Positions 1-10,878 are shown, counted from the first letter of the stretch. The stretch is 64,000 bases of DNA from Termitomyces sp. T153 (GCA_018296165.2 JACKQL020000001.1:1550001-1614000); one strand, 5' to 3'. Notes: generated from the letters alone by a model not told the origin. Program-made: numbers and translations.

Positions 1-2377
1 CCGGGGAGCCCTTATGATTCATACGGCCCTGCCCAATTTGCCAAGGCACATTGAGTCACGGATCCGGCCCCAAACGTCCCCTCCGCTCCGGTTACTTTCA
101 TACAACAGCTCCTCCCATCGACACCCTCCCAACTCCCACCCAACCCCTCACGCAAACTGCCGAATCATCCCCCATCCCACCCCTACCCTCTCCGCCAACC
201 CTGTTCCCTCACACAAGGTTGACCCCGACGTCACCCAAAGAACAGCATTCCAAAGCCCAGTGACCACCCGACCCGACGAGCGACAATGTCCCCGGCACCC
301 CGACAACCCTCCGACAAACAATACCACCGACCCACCGCGAAACAGCCACCCATTGTGCAACGGATCGCCAGCCATGATAAGACCACTGAGAACGCGCTTC
401 CCCGGAAGCCCGCCTGTGGACCCACCGGCCCGCCCGCAACCAAGAAATCTCAGACCTAGGCTACGTTCCAACCCCAGGACCTGCTTCCGGGCCTCGATCG
501 ATTCGGCCGCCACCTCCGCCCAACAAATGAAGGGGCCCGACACCCCCGACCCGACCCCGACAACCCCGGAACAAGACCAAAACATCCCCGAGCCTCTAGA
601 CGTTAATAAGGAGAACCACGGCGCTCCACTCCCAACAAGGGACAACTCCAGACCACGCCGCTAGTCCACCACCCTCCCCCACAAAATCGGGAGCCCCCGA
701 CAACGAGGACCCGGGACGCCAAAACCCCCCCCCCGCATGCCACCCCCGAGCCTAAAACTCCACCCCCAGACTACGCCACCTCCCACGAAGGAATCCCCAG
801 CATAGGGGCCACCCCGAACTAACTATAGGGAAAAAGGACCCTATACGAAGTAGTTCCCTAAGTGCTCTAAATTCGCTGACATGTTCATATAAGGGAGGGA
901 GAAGCCCCACCATCATCCAGAAAACAACGATCGGCCATTTAAGCGACTCGACAACCCCAAGGGCACGCGCTCCCATATCCTCAAAAGACCTCCCCCATCT
1001 GGCTCGACGACCCAAAACGACCCCGCGCCAGCCCGAAACAGTCCCACCCAGACCCCTCCGAACCCATCAACCCAGCTCCGGACCCTGGCAACACGACTCC
1101 AGGGCCTCCGCTCCGACCCCGACATCTGACCAAGAGGACTCACAGCGCCGGCTCGACAACGATGCCCTGGTAGCCCCAACTCCGCAACAGAAATCACCAC
1201 CCACTCCAAACCCCGCCCCTACACCGGAATATGTCCGCCCGAACAGGGACCACATCACCGGGGCCTCCAGACAAGCTGGCAGTGCCTCCCCCCACTATCA
1301 CCCCTGCACTTGCACAATCTCCAGACCGCTCCGGAACACGAATGAAGAGTAAATCCGACCCTGCCGCATCCCCCGGGGAGCCCCACTCCAGTGCCCTCCC
1401 GCGGCCGACCTTCCCGCCGCCCCAACAACCATGAACAACCAACAAACCCCCACCAAGTGACCCTTGAGTCGACTCCGGGACCACCCACTTCTTCCCGATG
1501 AAGGGACCACCGACCCCCGAACCTCCGAACTCGAGGAAGTATTGGAAATACGTAAGACCCCCCTTTGTCCGCCGCGGGCTTACCTTTGGTCAGGAGAGCA
1601 ATATCACGTAGATGACCCGGAACCCCAAATTGGGCCCCGGACCCGAAGGAACTGGTTGGGACTGATCACCCCGCATCCTACCCCCTCGGTCATCGACACT
1701 CCGGAGCACACCAAAGCGCCACCCGAAGCAGGCCCGCCCACAGACGCAGCACTCCAGAACACAACCCCGACCCGGACCAACTATACTGCGAAGACGAACC
1801 CCGCCTCACCCAACCCCGCCAATAAAAAAGGGCCCGCCCGCCTTCACCACCAATACCGACGTAAGGGCTAGACCATGGGAAGACCCCCATTACCCCCCGC
1901 CCACCGCACCGCCAAGACAACCAAAGCCCCGAACCCGTTGGGCGCCGTACAAAATTCAAAGGCCACCCTCTACTACCAAAACGGCGCACGTCCCCTACAC
2001 CCCCAGTCGAAAATTTCCGAGAAAAGAATTCAACGACACCGCCCGAAATGCCGGGGACCCCACCGGAGAACTCCCACCAACCCCGACAGACCCCGGGAGC
2101 CCTCCTGCGATGCCCCGCCCCGTCCCGACCAACCCCGGGACTAGCCAGCGCAGACGGCACTAGCGGGCGTAACCCCCGCCTCTGGACTCACTAGGGATTC
2201 AACTCCCTCTCACACCCCTGCGTGTTTCGCTTACTTTGCCCTCCGACAAAACTAAAAATCTCACTTCACACGCCCAGGGACCAAGAAATGACATGTTCGC
2301 GTACAAAAGATCATATATACATTAGGCGGGGAAGGCAGCAAGTCCGAGAGCGACAAGAAACGAGGCCCACGCCCATC

Positions 2378-3508
2378 TCACTCCCTCCCCGGACCTCCCG
2401 GAAGCCCAACCCCCAGGTCGACCTCCATCTGGGCCCGCACCACCGCTAGGATCTCCGCCAACCCCGGCAATGCCTCCCCCGCATCGGCCGCCACCTCCCA
2501 CCACGACCCCGGGGCCACCGCATTGCGTCGCCGATGCCCCGCCAGCAACCTCTCCAACCGCGCCATTCCCTGCTGCAACTCCGGAGGCTGGACCGCGGAC
2601 CCCTGCGTCAACCCGTCCTGAATCGACGCGAACGCCGTGGAGGCACCGTCCAAGAGGACCCGATGCTCCCGCACCCAGCCTAAACTCCGAAAATGAACCG
2701 TCAATAACGAATGGAGGAACGGGAGACAACTCACGAAGAATCCCCGCGCGACCCGAGGCGGCCTCGTTGGCCAACCAATCCTCCCTCCGCCTCGCCGCCT
2801 CCAGCTCCGCCCACAACGCATCCCCCTCCGGAACTCGTCCCCGCCCCTCCGCTTCCCCCGCAGGTTGCCCCTCCACCTGCGCCAGACGCTCCCGCAGACC
2901 CCGCACCTCTAGCGCCCGCTCCGTCGCCACGCGCACCGAAGTATTCCTCTCCCGCTCCATCGCTTCCTTCTCCGTCCGCGCCGCGTCACGATCCTCCCTC
3001 GCCCGGCGGAGCTCCCCCTCCCGTACTGCCAACGACGTCGTCAAGGCCTCCACCTGCTTGCGAAGGAAGACCTCCGTGATTGAAGGAATCGGCGCGGAGG
3101 GACTCGACGACCGCTCCGAGGGAACGCCAGGGACAGGGGAAAAGAGGGAAGACTCGGGAGGCCCCGCCGACAACTCGCGCCCACGCGGCCTCTTGCTGGG
3201 TCCCGCCCCCGAGGGTGGGGAAGCTCGACGCTTTCCCCGAACCACCACCGAAGACGCCCCCTTCCCCTTTGGCACCGCGGGACGAAACTTGGTCCGCTTC
3301 GGAACCCCCGGAAAGTCCACCACTACTACTACGGACGACTCTACCAGAACCCCGTTAACCATCCCGAAAGGAAAATTCGACAACACTTACGACTCCGGTC
3401 CCTAACGCTACCCCGGCGCCAACGCTCGAACTCCTCACCCCCACTGTCATACACCACCACCTCGTCTAAATCGGCGGGAGAAACCACTGGAACGCTGGGG
3501 GAAGACAT
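2378..3508 (-). CDS. Antisense element-borne coiled-coil protein, copy A (341 aa, three exons)
   Basis: The gene runs opposite to the retroelement that carries it. The model is ATG at 3508, exons 3508-3391, 3340-2735 and 2679-2378, with introns of 50 bp (GTAAGT..GTAG) and 55 bp (GTGAGT..TTTAG). The exons total 1026 nt, exactly 342 codons with stop. Residues 14-27 are acidic (..DEVVVYDSGGEEF). A low-complexity Ser/Pro/Lys/Arg stretch with basic clusters such as KRPRGR at about 88-94 could be a nuclear signal. Residues about 128-235 form a charged heptad-like coiled coil. The tail contains WVREHRVLLDG and a GHRRRNAVAPGSWW motif. It resembles orphan proteins I recall from Agaricomycete genomes, but no function is known to me. 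It looks nothing like RT or integrase. A gag-like role is possible but would need a minus-oriented element, which the primer site contradicts. Confidence 0.6.
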
Positions 3509-3705
3509 GACGAAATTTGGGAAACCCCGGGGCACGCCCAAAGCTTTAAATTGAGTGAGGAGGACCCTGACGAAACGGCGGCCGCGCTTCGACTTCGCCT
3601 CCCACGCCGCTATCACTCGCTGCGGATTGATCAATATTGCTCGGCTTCGACTCCCATGCCCCGCCGATCCCCGTCCTGCCCCGCGTCTCGAAGGGTCTCG
3701 ACGCT

Positions 3706-3718
3706 GAAAGGGGGGTGA
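3706..3718 (+). promoter_or_regulatory. Polypurine tract before LTR1
   Basis: GAAAGGGGGG followed by TGA lies directly against the TGTCA start of LTR1. This is the expected position of the plus-strand primer of an LTR retroelement read on the + strand. An identical tract precedes LTR3. Confidence 0.75.
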
Positions 3719-4883
3719 TGTCACGACCCGTTCCCCAAAACCCCGCACATCGTCCATCAAACCCCCGAACCCCCAAAAGGACCCCCAACGCTCCGCCGAA
3801 CTTCCGCCCATGCCCACGCCTACTTCGGCTAACTCCGACACCTCCCCAGCTAACTCCGACGGCCCCCTGGCCAACTTCGGTGCCTGCCCCGCAGCCACTG
3901 ACACTTACCCTGGGCTTCCCAAACCCCGAGAACCACCCCCGCTATTCCTGATCTTCGCCCACCCATCATTAACTCAACACCCTGCTTCCTCCGACCTATT
4001 CCGGAATATCACGACAACCTCGGAACAACCCGCGATCCCATCAACGTATCAGCGCGGCACGATCTTCGATCACAACCGACACCCGCCCGCTCCGTCAAGC
4101 CCCGCCAAGCCCCGCCGCCACAGCCGACGTACCCCGAAGTCCTCCGGTAGTCAGTATATAAGTCATCGAGTAGCTCTTCGTACTCCAGTCTTAATATTGC
4201 TTAACGTTACCTATGGTCTGATTGCTTCCTTTTTGTGTTTCGTGTTCGTTTTCGTGTCTTTTTCTCCTTACTCTCAGTTTCCCGGTCTTATCTCAGTCTC
4301 CCGATCTTATCTCAGTCTCCCGGTATTATCTCAGTCTCCCGGTCTTGTCTCGTCCCCTTTTCGTTATCGTTCTCGTTATCGTTTCGTACCTCCACTCGAA
4401 TCTACTCTTGTTCCATAATGTCTCGTCCAACGCCGTCTCGGTGACGTCGTCTGACCCTTGTGCCCAATTCTTCATCAACCCTAACGACCTCACGAACTCC
4501 GCGATTATAATTACGAACCCCGACACCCCTTACCAGGTCCGAACCTCACTCTTCGCTCGGTCCCGGACTCCATCAACTCCAAATGATCTCCCATCAAACC
4601 CCGGCTCCGCCCCCATTGATCACACAGCCACCTACTCCCTTGCTTCCGCAAATCTCCCGTACGGCCTTCTGCCTGAACCCCGCCAAGACCGTCTCATTTC
4701 CCCGCAATCCGACTTCTCCGGACCTTCCCGGATCTGTCTGGATCACATCTCCCCAATTACCCGTGCAAACCACCAGGACCCAGAATGTCTTTGAGTGTCC
4801 GGTCACCAATGCAGGGGAATCACGCCCGCCTAGTAAGGACTCGCCCAGTGCAGCTGCGCCCCCGAGGTCAGCGGACCCTGACA
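3719..4883 (+). repeat. LTR1 (3' LTR of copy A), 1165 bp
   Basis: It begins TGTCA and ends TGACA, a 5-bp terminal inverted repeat. TATATAAG lies at 4155-4162. The predicted RNA start, 32 nt further on at 4187, reads AGTCTTAATATT, one base different from the other two LTRs. A 19-bp unit is repeated four times at 4272-4347. The 1165-bp length equals LTR3 plus two 19-bp units. LTR1 differs from LTR2 and LTR3 at several sites that those two share, so it belongs to a different insertion. Confidence 0.9.
4272..4347 (+). repeat. 19-bp tandem repeat in LTR1, 4 units
   Basis: Units are TCTCAGTCTCCCGGTCTTA-like, at 4272-4290, 4291-4309, 4310-4328 and 4329-4347. They sit about 85 nt downstream of the predicted transcription start, in the transcribed part of the LTR. 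The homologous tracts have 3 units in LTR2 and 2 in LTR3. Confidence 0.9.
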
Positions 4884-5869
4884 GGTGCCTGCCCCGCAGC
4901 CACTGACACTTACCCTGGGCTTCCCAAACCCCGAGAACCACCCCCGCTATTCCTGATCTTCGCCCACCCATCATTAACTCGACACCCTGCTTCCTCCGAC
5001 CTATTCCGGAATATCACGACAACCTCGGAACAACCCGCGATCCCATCAACGTATCAGCGCGGCACGATCTTCGATCACAACCAACACCCGCCCACTCCGT
5101 CAAGCCCCGCCAAGCCCCGCCGCCACAGCCGACATACCCCGAAGTCCTCCGGTAGTCAGTATATAAGTCATCGAGTAGCTCTTCGTACTCCAGTCTTGAT
5201 ATTGCTTAACGTTACCTATGGTCTGATTGCTTCCTTTTTTGTGTTTCGTGTTCGTTTTCGTGTCTCTTTCTCCTTACTCTCAGTTTCCCGGTCTTATCTC
5301 AGTCTCCCGGTCTTATCTCAGTCTCCCGGTCTTGTCTCGTCCCCTTTTTGTTATCGTTCTCGTTATCGTTTCGTACCTCCACTCGAATCTACTCTTGTTC
5401 CATATTGTCTCGTCCGACGCCGTCTCGGTGACGTCGTCTGACCCTTGTGCCCAATTCTTCATCAACCCTAACGACCTCACGAACTCCGCGATTATAATTA
5501 CGAACCCCGACACTCCTTACCAGGTCCGAACCTCACTCTTCGCTCGGTCCCGGACTCCATCAACTCCAAATGATCTCCCATCAAACCCCGGCTCCGCCCC
5601 CATTGATCACACAGCCACCTACTCCCTTGCTTCCGCAAATCTCCCGTACGGCCTTCTGCCTGACCCCCGCCAAGACCGTCTCATTTCCCCACAATCCGAC
5701 TTCTCCGGACCTTCCCGGACCTGTCTGGATCACATCTCCCAATTACCCGCGCAAACCACCAGGACCCAGAACGTCTTCGAGTGTCCGGTCACCAATGCAG
5801 GGGAATCACGCCCGCCTAGTAAGGACTCGCCCAGTGCAGCTGCGCCCCCGAGGTCAGCGGACCCTGACA
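4884..5869 (+). repeat. LTR2 (5' LTR of copy B), truncated by 160 bp
   Basis: The sequence starts at the position equivalent to 3879 of LTR1, immediately after the TGACA end of LTR1, and ends TGACA at 5865-5869. It keeps TATATAAG (5160-5167), the predicted RNA start AGTCTTGATATT (5192-5203) and three 19-bp units (5278-5334). Only the outer part of U3 is missing, so it could still drive transcription. Confidence 0.9.
5160..5203 (+). promoter_or_regulatory. LTR2 TATA box and predicted transcript start
   Basis: TATATAAG at 5160-5167 is followed 32 nt later by AGTCTTGATATT at 5192-5203. That spacing is normal for TATA to start site. These 12 bases are the exact complement of the sequence right after the LTR (5871-5882), which supports 5192 as the RNA 5' end. 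The same arrangement occurs at 9552-9595 in LTR3 and, with one mismatch, at 4155-4198 in LTR1. Confidence 0.65.
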
Positions 5870-5870
5870 T

Positions 5871-5882
5871 AATATCAAGACT
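5871..5882 (+). promoter_or_regulatory. Self-complementary primer binding site
   Basis: AATATCAAGACT starts one base after the LTR2 end. It does not begin with TGG, so it does not match a tRNA CCA end. Its reverse complement AGTCTTGATATT is found exactly 32 nt after the LTR TATA box. In Tf1/sushi-type elements the first bases of the RNA pair with the primer site and are cleaved to prime minus-strand synthesis, and this layout is the same. Confidence 0.65.
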
Positions 5883-7774
5883 CAACCTTACTCCGTCCGT
5901 GATGCCCGCATTATCTCCGCACACACGATCAAATAGCTCCGATGTCTATGGTATACCCGTGCCGGGGAGCCCTTAAGATTCATACGGCCCTGCCCAATTT
6001 GCCAAGGCACATTGAGTCACGGATCCGGCCCCAAACGTCCCCTCCGCTCCGGTTACTTTCATACAACGGCTCCTCCCATCGACACCCTCCCAACTCCCAC
6101 CCAACCCCTCACGCAAACTGCTGAATCATCCCCCATCCCACCCCTACCCTCTCCGCCAACCCTGTTCCCTCACACAAGGTTGACCCCGACGTCACCCAAA
6201 GAACAGCATTCCAAAACCCAGTGACCACCCGACCCAACGAGCAACAATGTCCCCGGCACCCCGACAACCCTCCAACAAACAATACCACCGACCCGCCGCG
6301 AAACAGCCACCCATTGTGCAACGGATCGCCAGCCACGATAAGACCACTGAGAACGCGCTTCCCCGGAAGCCCGCCTGTGGACCCACCGGCCCGCCCGCAA
6401 CCAAGAAATCTCAGACCTAGGCTACGTTCCAACCCCAGGACCTGCTTCCGGGCCTCGATCGATTCGGCCGCCACCTCCGCCCAACAAATGAAGGGGCCCG
6501 ACACCCCCGACCCGACCCCGACATCTGACCAAGAAAACTCACAGCGCCGGCTCGACAACGATGCCCTGGTAGCCCCAACTCCGCAACAGAAATCACCACC
6601 CACTCCAAACCCCGCCCCTACACCGGAATATGTCCGCCCGAACAGGGACCACATTACCGGGGCCTCCAGACAAGCTGGCAGTGCCTCCCCCCACTATCAC
6701 CCCTGCACTTGCACAATCTCCGGACCGCTCCGGAACACGAATGAAGAGTAAATCCGACCCTGCCGCATCCCCCGGGGAGCCCCACTCCAGTGCCCTCCCG
6801 CGGCCGACCCTCCCGCCGCCCCAACAACCATGAACAACCAACAAACCCCCACCAAGTGACCCTTGAGTCGACTCCGGGGCCACCCACTTCTTCCCGATGA
6901 AGGGACCACCAACCCCCGAACCTCCGAACTCGAGGAAGTATCAGAAATACGTAAGACCCCCTTTGTCCGCCGCGGGCTTACCTTTGGTCAGGAGAGCAAT
7001 ATCACGTAGATGACCCGGAACCCCAAATTGGGCCCCGGACCCGAAGGAACTGGTTGGGACTGATCATCCCGCATCCTACCCCCTCGGTCATCGACACTCC
7101 GGAGCACACCAAAGCGCCACCCGAAGCAGGCCCGCCCACAGACGCAGCACTCCAGAACACAACCCCGACCCGGACCAACTATACTGCGAAGACGAACCCC
7201 GCCTCACCCAACCCCGCCAATAAAAAAGGGCCCGCCCGCCTTCACCACCAATACCGACGTAAGGGCTAGACCATGGGAAGACCCCCATTACCCCCCGCCC
7301 ACCGCACCGCCAAGACAACCAAAGCCCTGAACCCGTTGGGCGCCGTACAAGGTTCGAAGGCCACCCTCTACTACTAAAACGGCGCACGTCCCCTACACCC
7401 CCAGTCGAAAATTTCCGAGAAACGAACTCAACGACACCGCCCAAAATGCCGGGGACCCCACTGGAGAACTCCCACCGACCCCGACAGACCCCGGGAGCCC
7501 TCCTGCGATGCCCCGCCCCATCCCGACAAACCCCGGGACTAGCCAGTGCAGACGGCACTAGCGGGCGTAACCCCCGCCTCTGGACTCACTAGGGATTCAA
7601 CTCCCTCTCACACCCCTGCGTGTTTCGCTTACTTTGCCCTCAGACAAAACTAAAAATCTCACTTCACACGCCCAGGGACCAAGAAATGACATGTTCGCGT
7701 ACAAAAAATCATATATACAATAGGCGGGAAGGCAGCAAGTCCAAGAGCGACAAGAAACGAGGCCCACACCCATC
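5883..7774. other. Copy B 5' internal region, no supported gene
   Basis: This is GC-rich sequence with overlapping open frames on both strands, rich in Pro, Thr, Arg or Gly, which is what CpG-rich DNA yields by chance. No start, motif or intron pattern supports a gene. The equivalent stretch of copy A (1-2377) is the same except for the extra 562 bp. Confidence 0.5.
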
Positions 7775-8905
7775 TCACTCCCTCCCCGAACCTCCCGGAA
7801 ACCCAACCCCCAGGTCGACCTCCATCTGGGCCCGCACCACCGCTAGGATCTCTGCCAACCCCGGCAATGCCTCCCCCGCGTCGGCCGCCACCTCCCACCA
7901 CGACTCCGGGGCCACCGCATTGCGCCGCCGATGCCCCGCCAGCAACCCCTCCAACCGCGCCATTCCCTGCTGCAACTCCGGAGGCTGGACTGCGGACCCC
8001 TGTGTCAACCCGTCCTGAATCGACGCGAACGCCGCGGAGGCACCGTCCAAGAGGACCCGATGCTCCCGCACCCAGCCTAAACTCCGAAAATGAACCGTCA
8101 ATAACGAACGGAGGAACGGGAGACAACTCACGAAGAATCCCCGCGCGACCCGAGGCGGCCTCGTTGGCCAACCAATCCTCCCTCCGCCTCGCCGCCTCCA
8201 GCTCCGCCCACAACGCATCCCCCTCCGGAACTCGTCCCCGCCCCTCCGCTTCCCCCGCGGGTTGCCCCTCCACCTGCGCCAGACGCTCCCGCAGACCCCG
8301 CACCTCTAGCGCCCGCTCCGTCGCCACGCGCACCGAAGTATTCCTCTCCCGCTCCATCGCTTCCTTCTCCGTCCGCGCCGCGTCACGATCCTCCCTCGCC
8401 CGGCGGAGCTCCCCCTCCCGTACTGCCAACGACGTCGTCAAGGCCTCCACCTGCTTGCGAAGGAAGACCTCCGTGATTGAAGGAATCGGCGCGGAGGGAC
8501 TCGACGACCGCTCCGAGGGAACGCCAGGGACAGGGGAAAAGAGGGAAGACTCGGGAGGCCCCGCCGACAACTCGCGCCCACGCGGCCTCTTGCTGGGTCC
8601 CGCCCCCGAGGGTGGGGAAGCTCGACGCTTCCCCCGAACCACCGCCGAAGACGCCCCCTTCCCCTTTGGCACCGCGGGACGAAACTTGGTCCGCTTCGGA
8701 ACCCCCGGAAAATCCACCACTACTACTACGGACGACTCTACCGGAACCCCGTCAACCATCCCGAAAGGAAAATTCGACAACACTTACGACTCCGGTCCCT
8801 AACGCTACCCCGGCGCCGACGCTCGAACTCCTCACCCCCACTGTCGTACACCACCACCTCGTCCAAATCGGCGGGAGGAACCACTGGAACGCTGGGGGAA
8901 GACAT
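7775..8905 (-). CDS. Antisense element-borne coiled-coil protein, copy B (341 aa, three exons)
   Basis: This is the copy B counterpart of the gene at 2378-3508, with the same structure: ATG at 8905, exons 8905-8788, 8737-8132 and 8076-7775, introns of exactly 50 and 55 bp, and 1026 coding nt in frame. Amino-acid differences from copy A are few (for example W to R in exon 1, A for V near residue 71, and G, E, F and S changes in the tail). No stop or frameshift appears in either copy. The introns are antisense to the element RNA, so they would survive retrotransposition. The promoter would lie in 8906-9115 or in LTR3. Function is unknown: the acidic N-terminus, basic patches and long coiled coil suggest a scaffold or nucleic-acid-associated protein, but this is inference. 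Confidence 0.6.
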
Positions 8906-9102
8906 GACGAAATTTGGGGAACCCCGGGGCACGCCCAAAGCTTTAAATTGAGTGAGGAGGACCCTGACGAAATGGCGGCCGCGCTTCGACTTTGCCTCCC
9001 ACGCCGCTATCACTCGCTGCGGATTGATCAATATTGCTCGGCTTTGACTCCCACGCCCCGCCGATCCCCGTCCTGCCCCGCGTCTCGAAGGGTCTCGACG
9101 CT

Positions 9103-9115
9103 GAAAGGGGGGTGA
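9103..9115 (+). promoter_or_regulatory. Polypurine tract before LTR3
   Basis: GAAAGGGGGG plus TGA lies directly before the TGTCA start of LTR3, identical to the tract at 3706-3718. It supports + orientation of the element. Confidence 0.75.
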
Positions 9116-10242
9116 TGTCACGACCCGTTCCCCAAAACCCCGCACATCGTCCATCAAACCCCCGAACCCCCAAAAGGACCCCCAACGCTCCGCCGAACTT
9201 CCGCCCATGCCCACGCCTACCTCGGCTAACTCCGACACCTCCCCGGCTAACTCCGACGGCCCCCTGGCCAACTTCGGTGCCTGCCCCGCAGCCACTGACA
9301 CTTACCCTGGGCTTCCCAAACCCTGAGAACCACCCCCGCTATTCCTGATCTTCGCCCACCCATCATTAACTCGACACCCTGCTTCCTCCGACCTATTCCG
9401 GAATATCACGACAACCTCGGAACAACCCGCAATCCCATCAACGTATCAGCGTGGCACGATCTTCGATCACAACCGACACCCGCCCACTCCGTCAAGCCCC
9501 GCCAAGCCCCGCCGCCACAGCCGACGTACCCCGAAGTCCTCCGGTAGTCAGTATATAAGTCATCGAGTAGCTCTTCGTACTCCAGTCTTGATATTGCTTA
9601 ACGTTACCTATGGTCTGATTGCTTCCTTTTTTGTGTTTCGTGTTCATTTTCGTGTCTCTTTCTCCTTACTCTCAGTTTCCCGGTCTTATCTCAGTCTCCC
9701 GGTCTTGTCTCGTCCCCTTTTCGTTATCGTTCTCGTTATTGTTTCGTACCTCCACTCGAATCTACTCTTGTTCCATATTGTCTCGTCCGACGCCGTCTCG
9801 GTGACGTCGTCTAACCCTTGTGCCCAATTCTTCATCAACCCTAACGACCTCACGAACTCCGCGATTATAATTACGAACCCCGACACTCCTTACCAGGTCC
9901 GGACCTCACTCTTCGCTCGGTCCCGGACTCCATCAACTCCAAATGATCTCCCATCAAACCCCGGCTCCGCCCCCATTGATCACACAGCCACCTACTCCCT
10001 TGCTTCCGCAAATCTCCTGTACGGCCTTCTGCCTGAACCCCGCCAAGACCGTCTCATTTCCCCACAATCCGACTTCTCCGGACCTTCCCGGACCTGTCTG
10101 GATCACATCTCCCAATTACCCGCGCAAACCACCAGGACCCAGAACGTCTTCGAGTGTCCGGTCACCAATGCAGGGGAATCACGCCCGCCTAGTAAGGACT
10201 CGCCCAGTGCAGCTGCGCCCCCGAGGTCAGCGGACCCTGACA
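9116..10242 (+). repeat. LTR3 (3' LTR of copy B), 1127 bp
   Basis: It starts TGTCA and ends TGACA. It contains TATATAAG at 9552-9559, the predicted RNA start AGTCTTGATATT at 9584-9595 and two 19-bp units at 9670-9707. At 10,243 composition changes abruptly from CpG-rich to CpG-poor, which marks the insertion edge. Confidence 0.92.
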
Positions 10243-10878
10243 CCCTCACTCTCCATTGACAACAACTTAGTGACAAGTCTTGCCAACTTTGACTTCAACT
10301 CAGTGTGGTACCAACTGCAGGTGCCCTTAGCATTATCTCAACTCAGCAATGCTAGCAACTGTGGTTAGCAATTAGTTTGCATTTGTCCTCTGTTCAGTAT
10401 CTTTATTGCCATTCCCCCCCCACCATTCTATTCTCTATTCAACTCCTCTTTCACTGTTAAAGTTCACTTTGCCTTAGCAACATATTCATCTTCATGAGTT
10501 TTATCCCATCAGCAACTTCTCATTACTGCCTAGCAACTTAGGCTAGCAATAGTGACTCTTTCTCCTTCACACTTCATCACCACACTCACTCTCATTCTTT
10601 AAGACAGTTACTGACTCACCCTCAACTATATTAACTTCCTACTGCCAGCTACCCTATCTAGTGACTAGTGTTAGGTTCTCTGTTTAGGTTTCCTGCATGG
10701 CACTAGGCAGCATAGAAGCACATCATTGAGCTTTGCAAACAGGAGAAAAATGAGGAATTTACAACAGTTCTACATTGATGATTGCTCACAAGTCATCGCA
10801 TAATTGGGTAGAACCACATTGAAGAAATGTAATGTAAGAAAAGAATCAACTCCAGACATATGACTCCTTGTCTAGAAG
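10243..10878. other. CpG-depleted spacer between LTR elements
   Basis: This is AT-richer sequence with essentially no CpG and several TAGCAAC motifs. No credible gene is present. The last 100-200 bp, read on the minus strand, appear to continue the decayed BTB gene found on the other side of the 10,879-12,924 insertion. The rest is probably old repeat sequence. Confidence 0.4.

Larger units (their letters stand above)
1..4883 (+). mobile_element. LTR retroelement copy A (5' part outside window)
   Basis: This is the internal region (1-3718) plus 3' LTR (3719-4883) of a GC-rich element. Base 1 aligns with base 5962 of copy B, so only about 92 bp of internal sequence and the 5' LTR lie upstream of the window. 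A polypurine run precedes the LTR at 3706-3715. No reverse transcriptase, RNase H, integrase or protease motif was seen on either strand, so the copy is non-autonomous. It differs from copy B by a 562-bp segment (about 551-1112) absent from B. The only convincing gene is antisense, at 2378-3508. Confidence 0.85.
4884..10242 (+). mobile_element. LTR retroelement copy B (5' LTR truncated)
   Basis: Copy B comprises LTR2 (4884-5869, lacking its first 160 bp), internal region 5870-9115 and LTR3 (9116-10242). LTR2 and LTR3 share diagnostic bases that LTR1 lacks, and I count about a dozen differences between them, mostly C/T or G/A at CpG sites. They are therefore the pair of one fairly young insertion. 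The left end abuts LTR1 directly, so no target duplication can be read. The + strand of the internal region has only proline-rich low-complexity frames and no RT, integrase or protease. The only well-formed gene is antisense at 7775-8905. This is a non-autonomous, LARD-like element. Confidence 0.85.

Noticed and set aside
14..664. Long + strand open frame (and its copy B relatives at 6221-6751) rich in Pro, Arg and Thr
   Set aside because: Low-complexity composition, open frames on several strands at once and no motif. Explained by CpG-rich sequence with few stop codons.
2470..3405. 311-codon + strand frame over the antisense gene (and 7867-8802 in copy B)
   Set aside because: It is the reverse shadow of the spliced minus-strand gene, with Pro/Ser/Arg bias and no domain. 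The minus strand has matched introns and a coiled coil.
4884..10242. Reading the large element in minus orientation, making the coiled-coil gene its gag
   Set aside because: The TATA box, 12-nt primer complement and polypurine tract all fit + orientation, and no purine tract precedes the opposite LTR.
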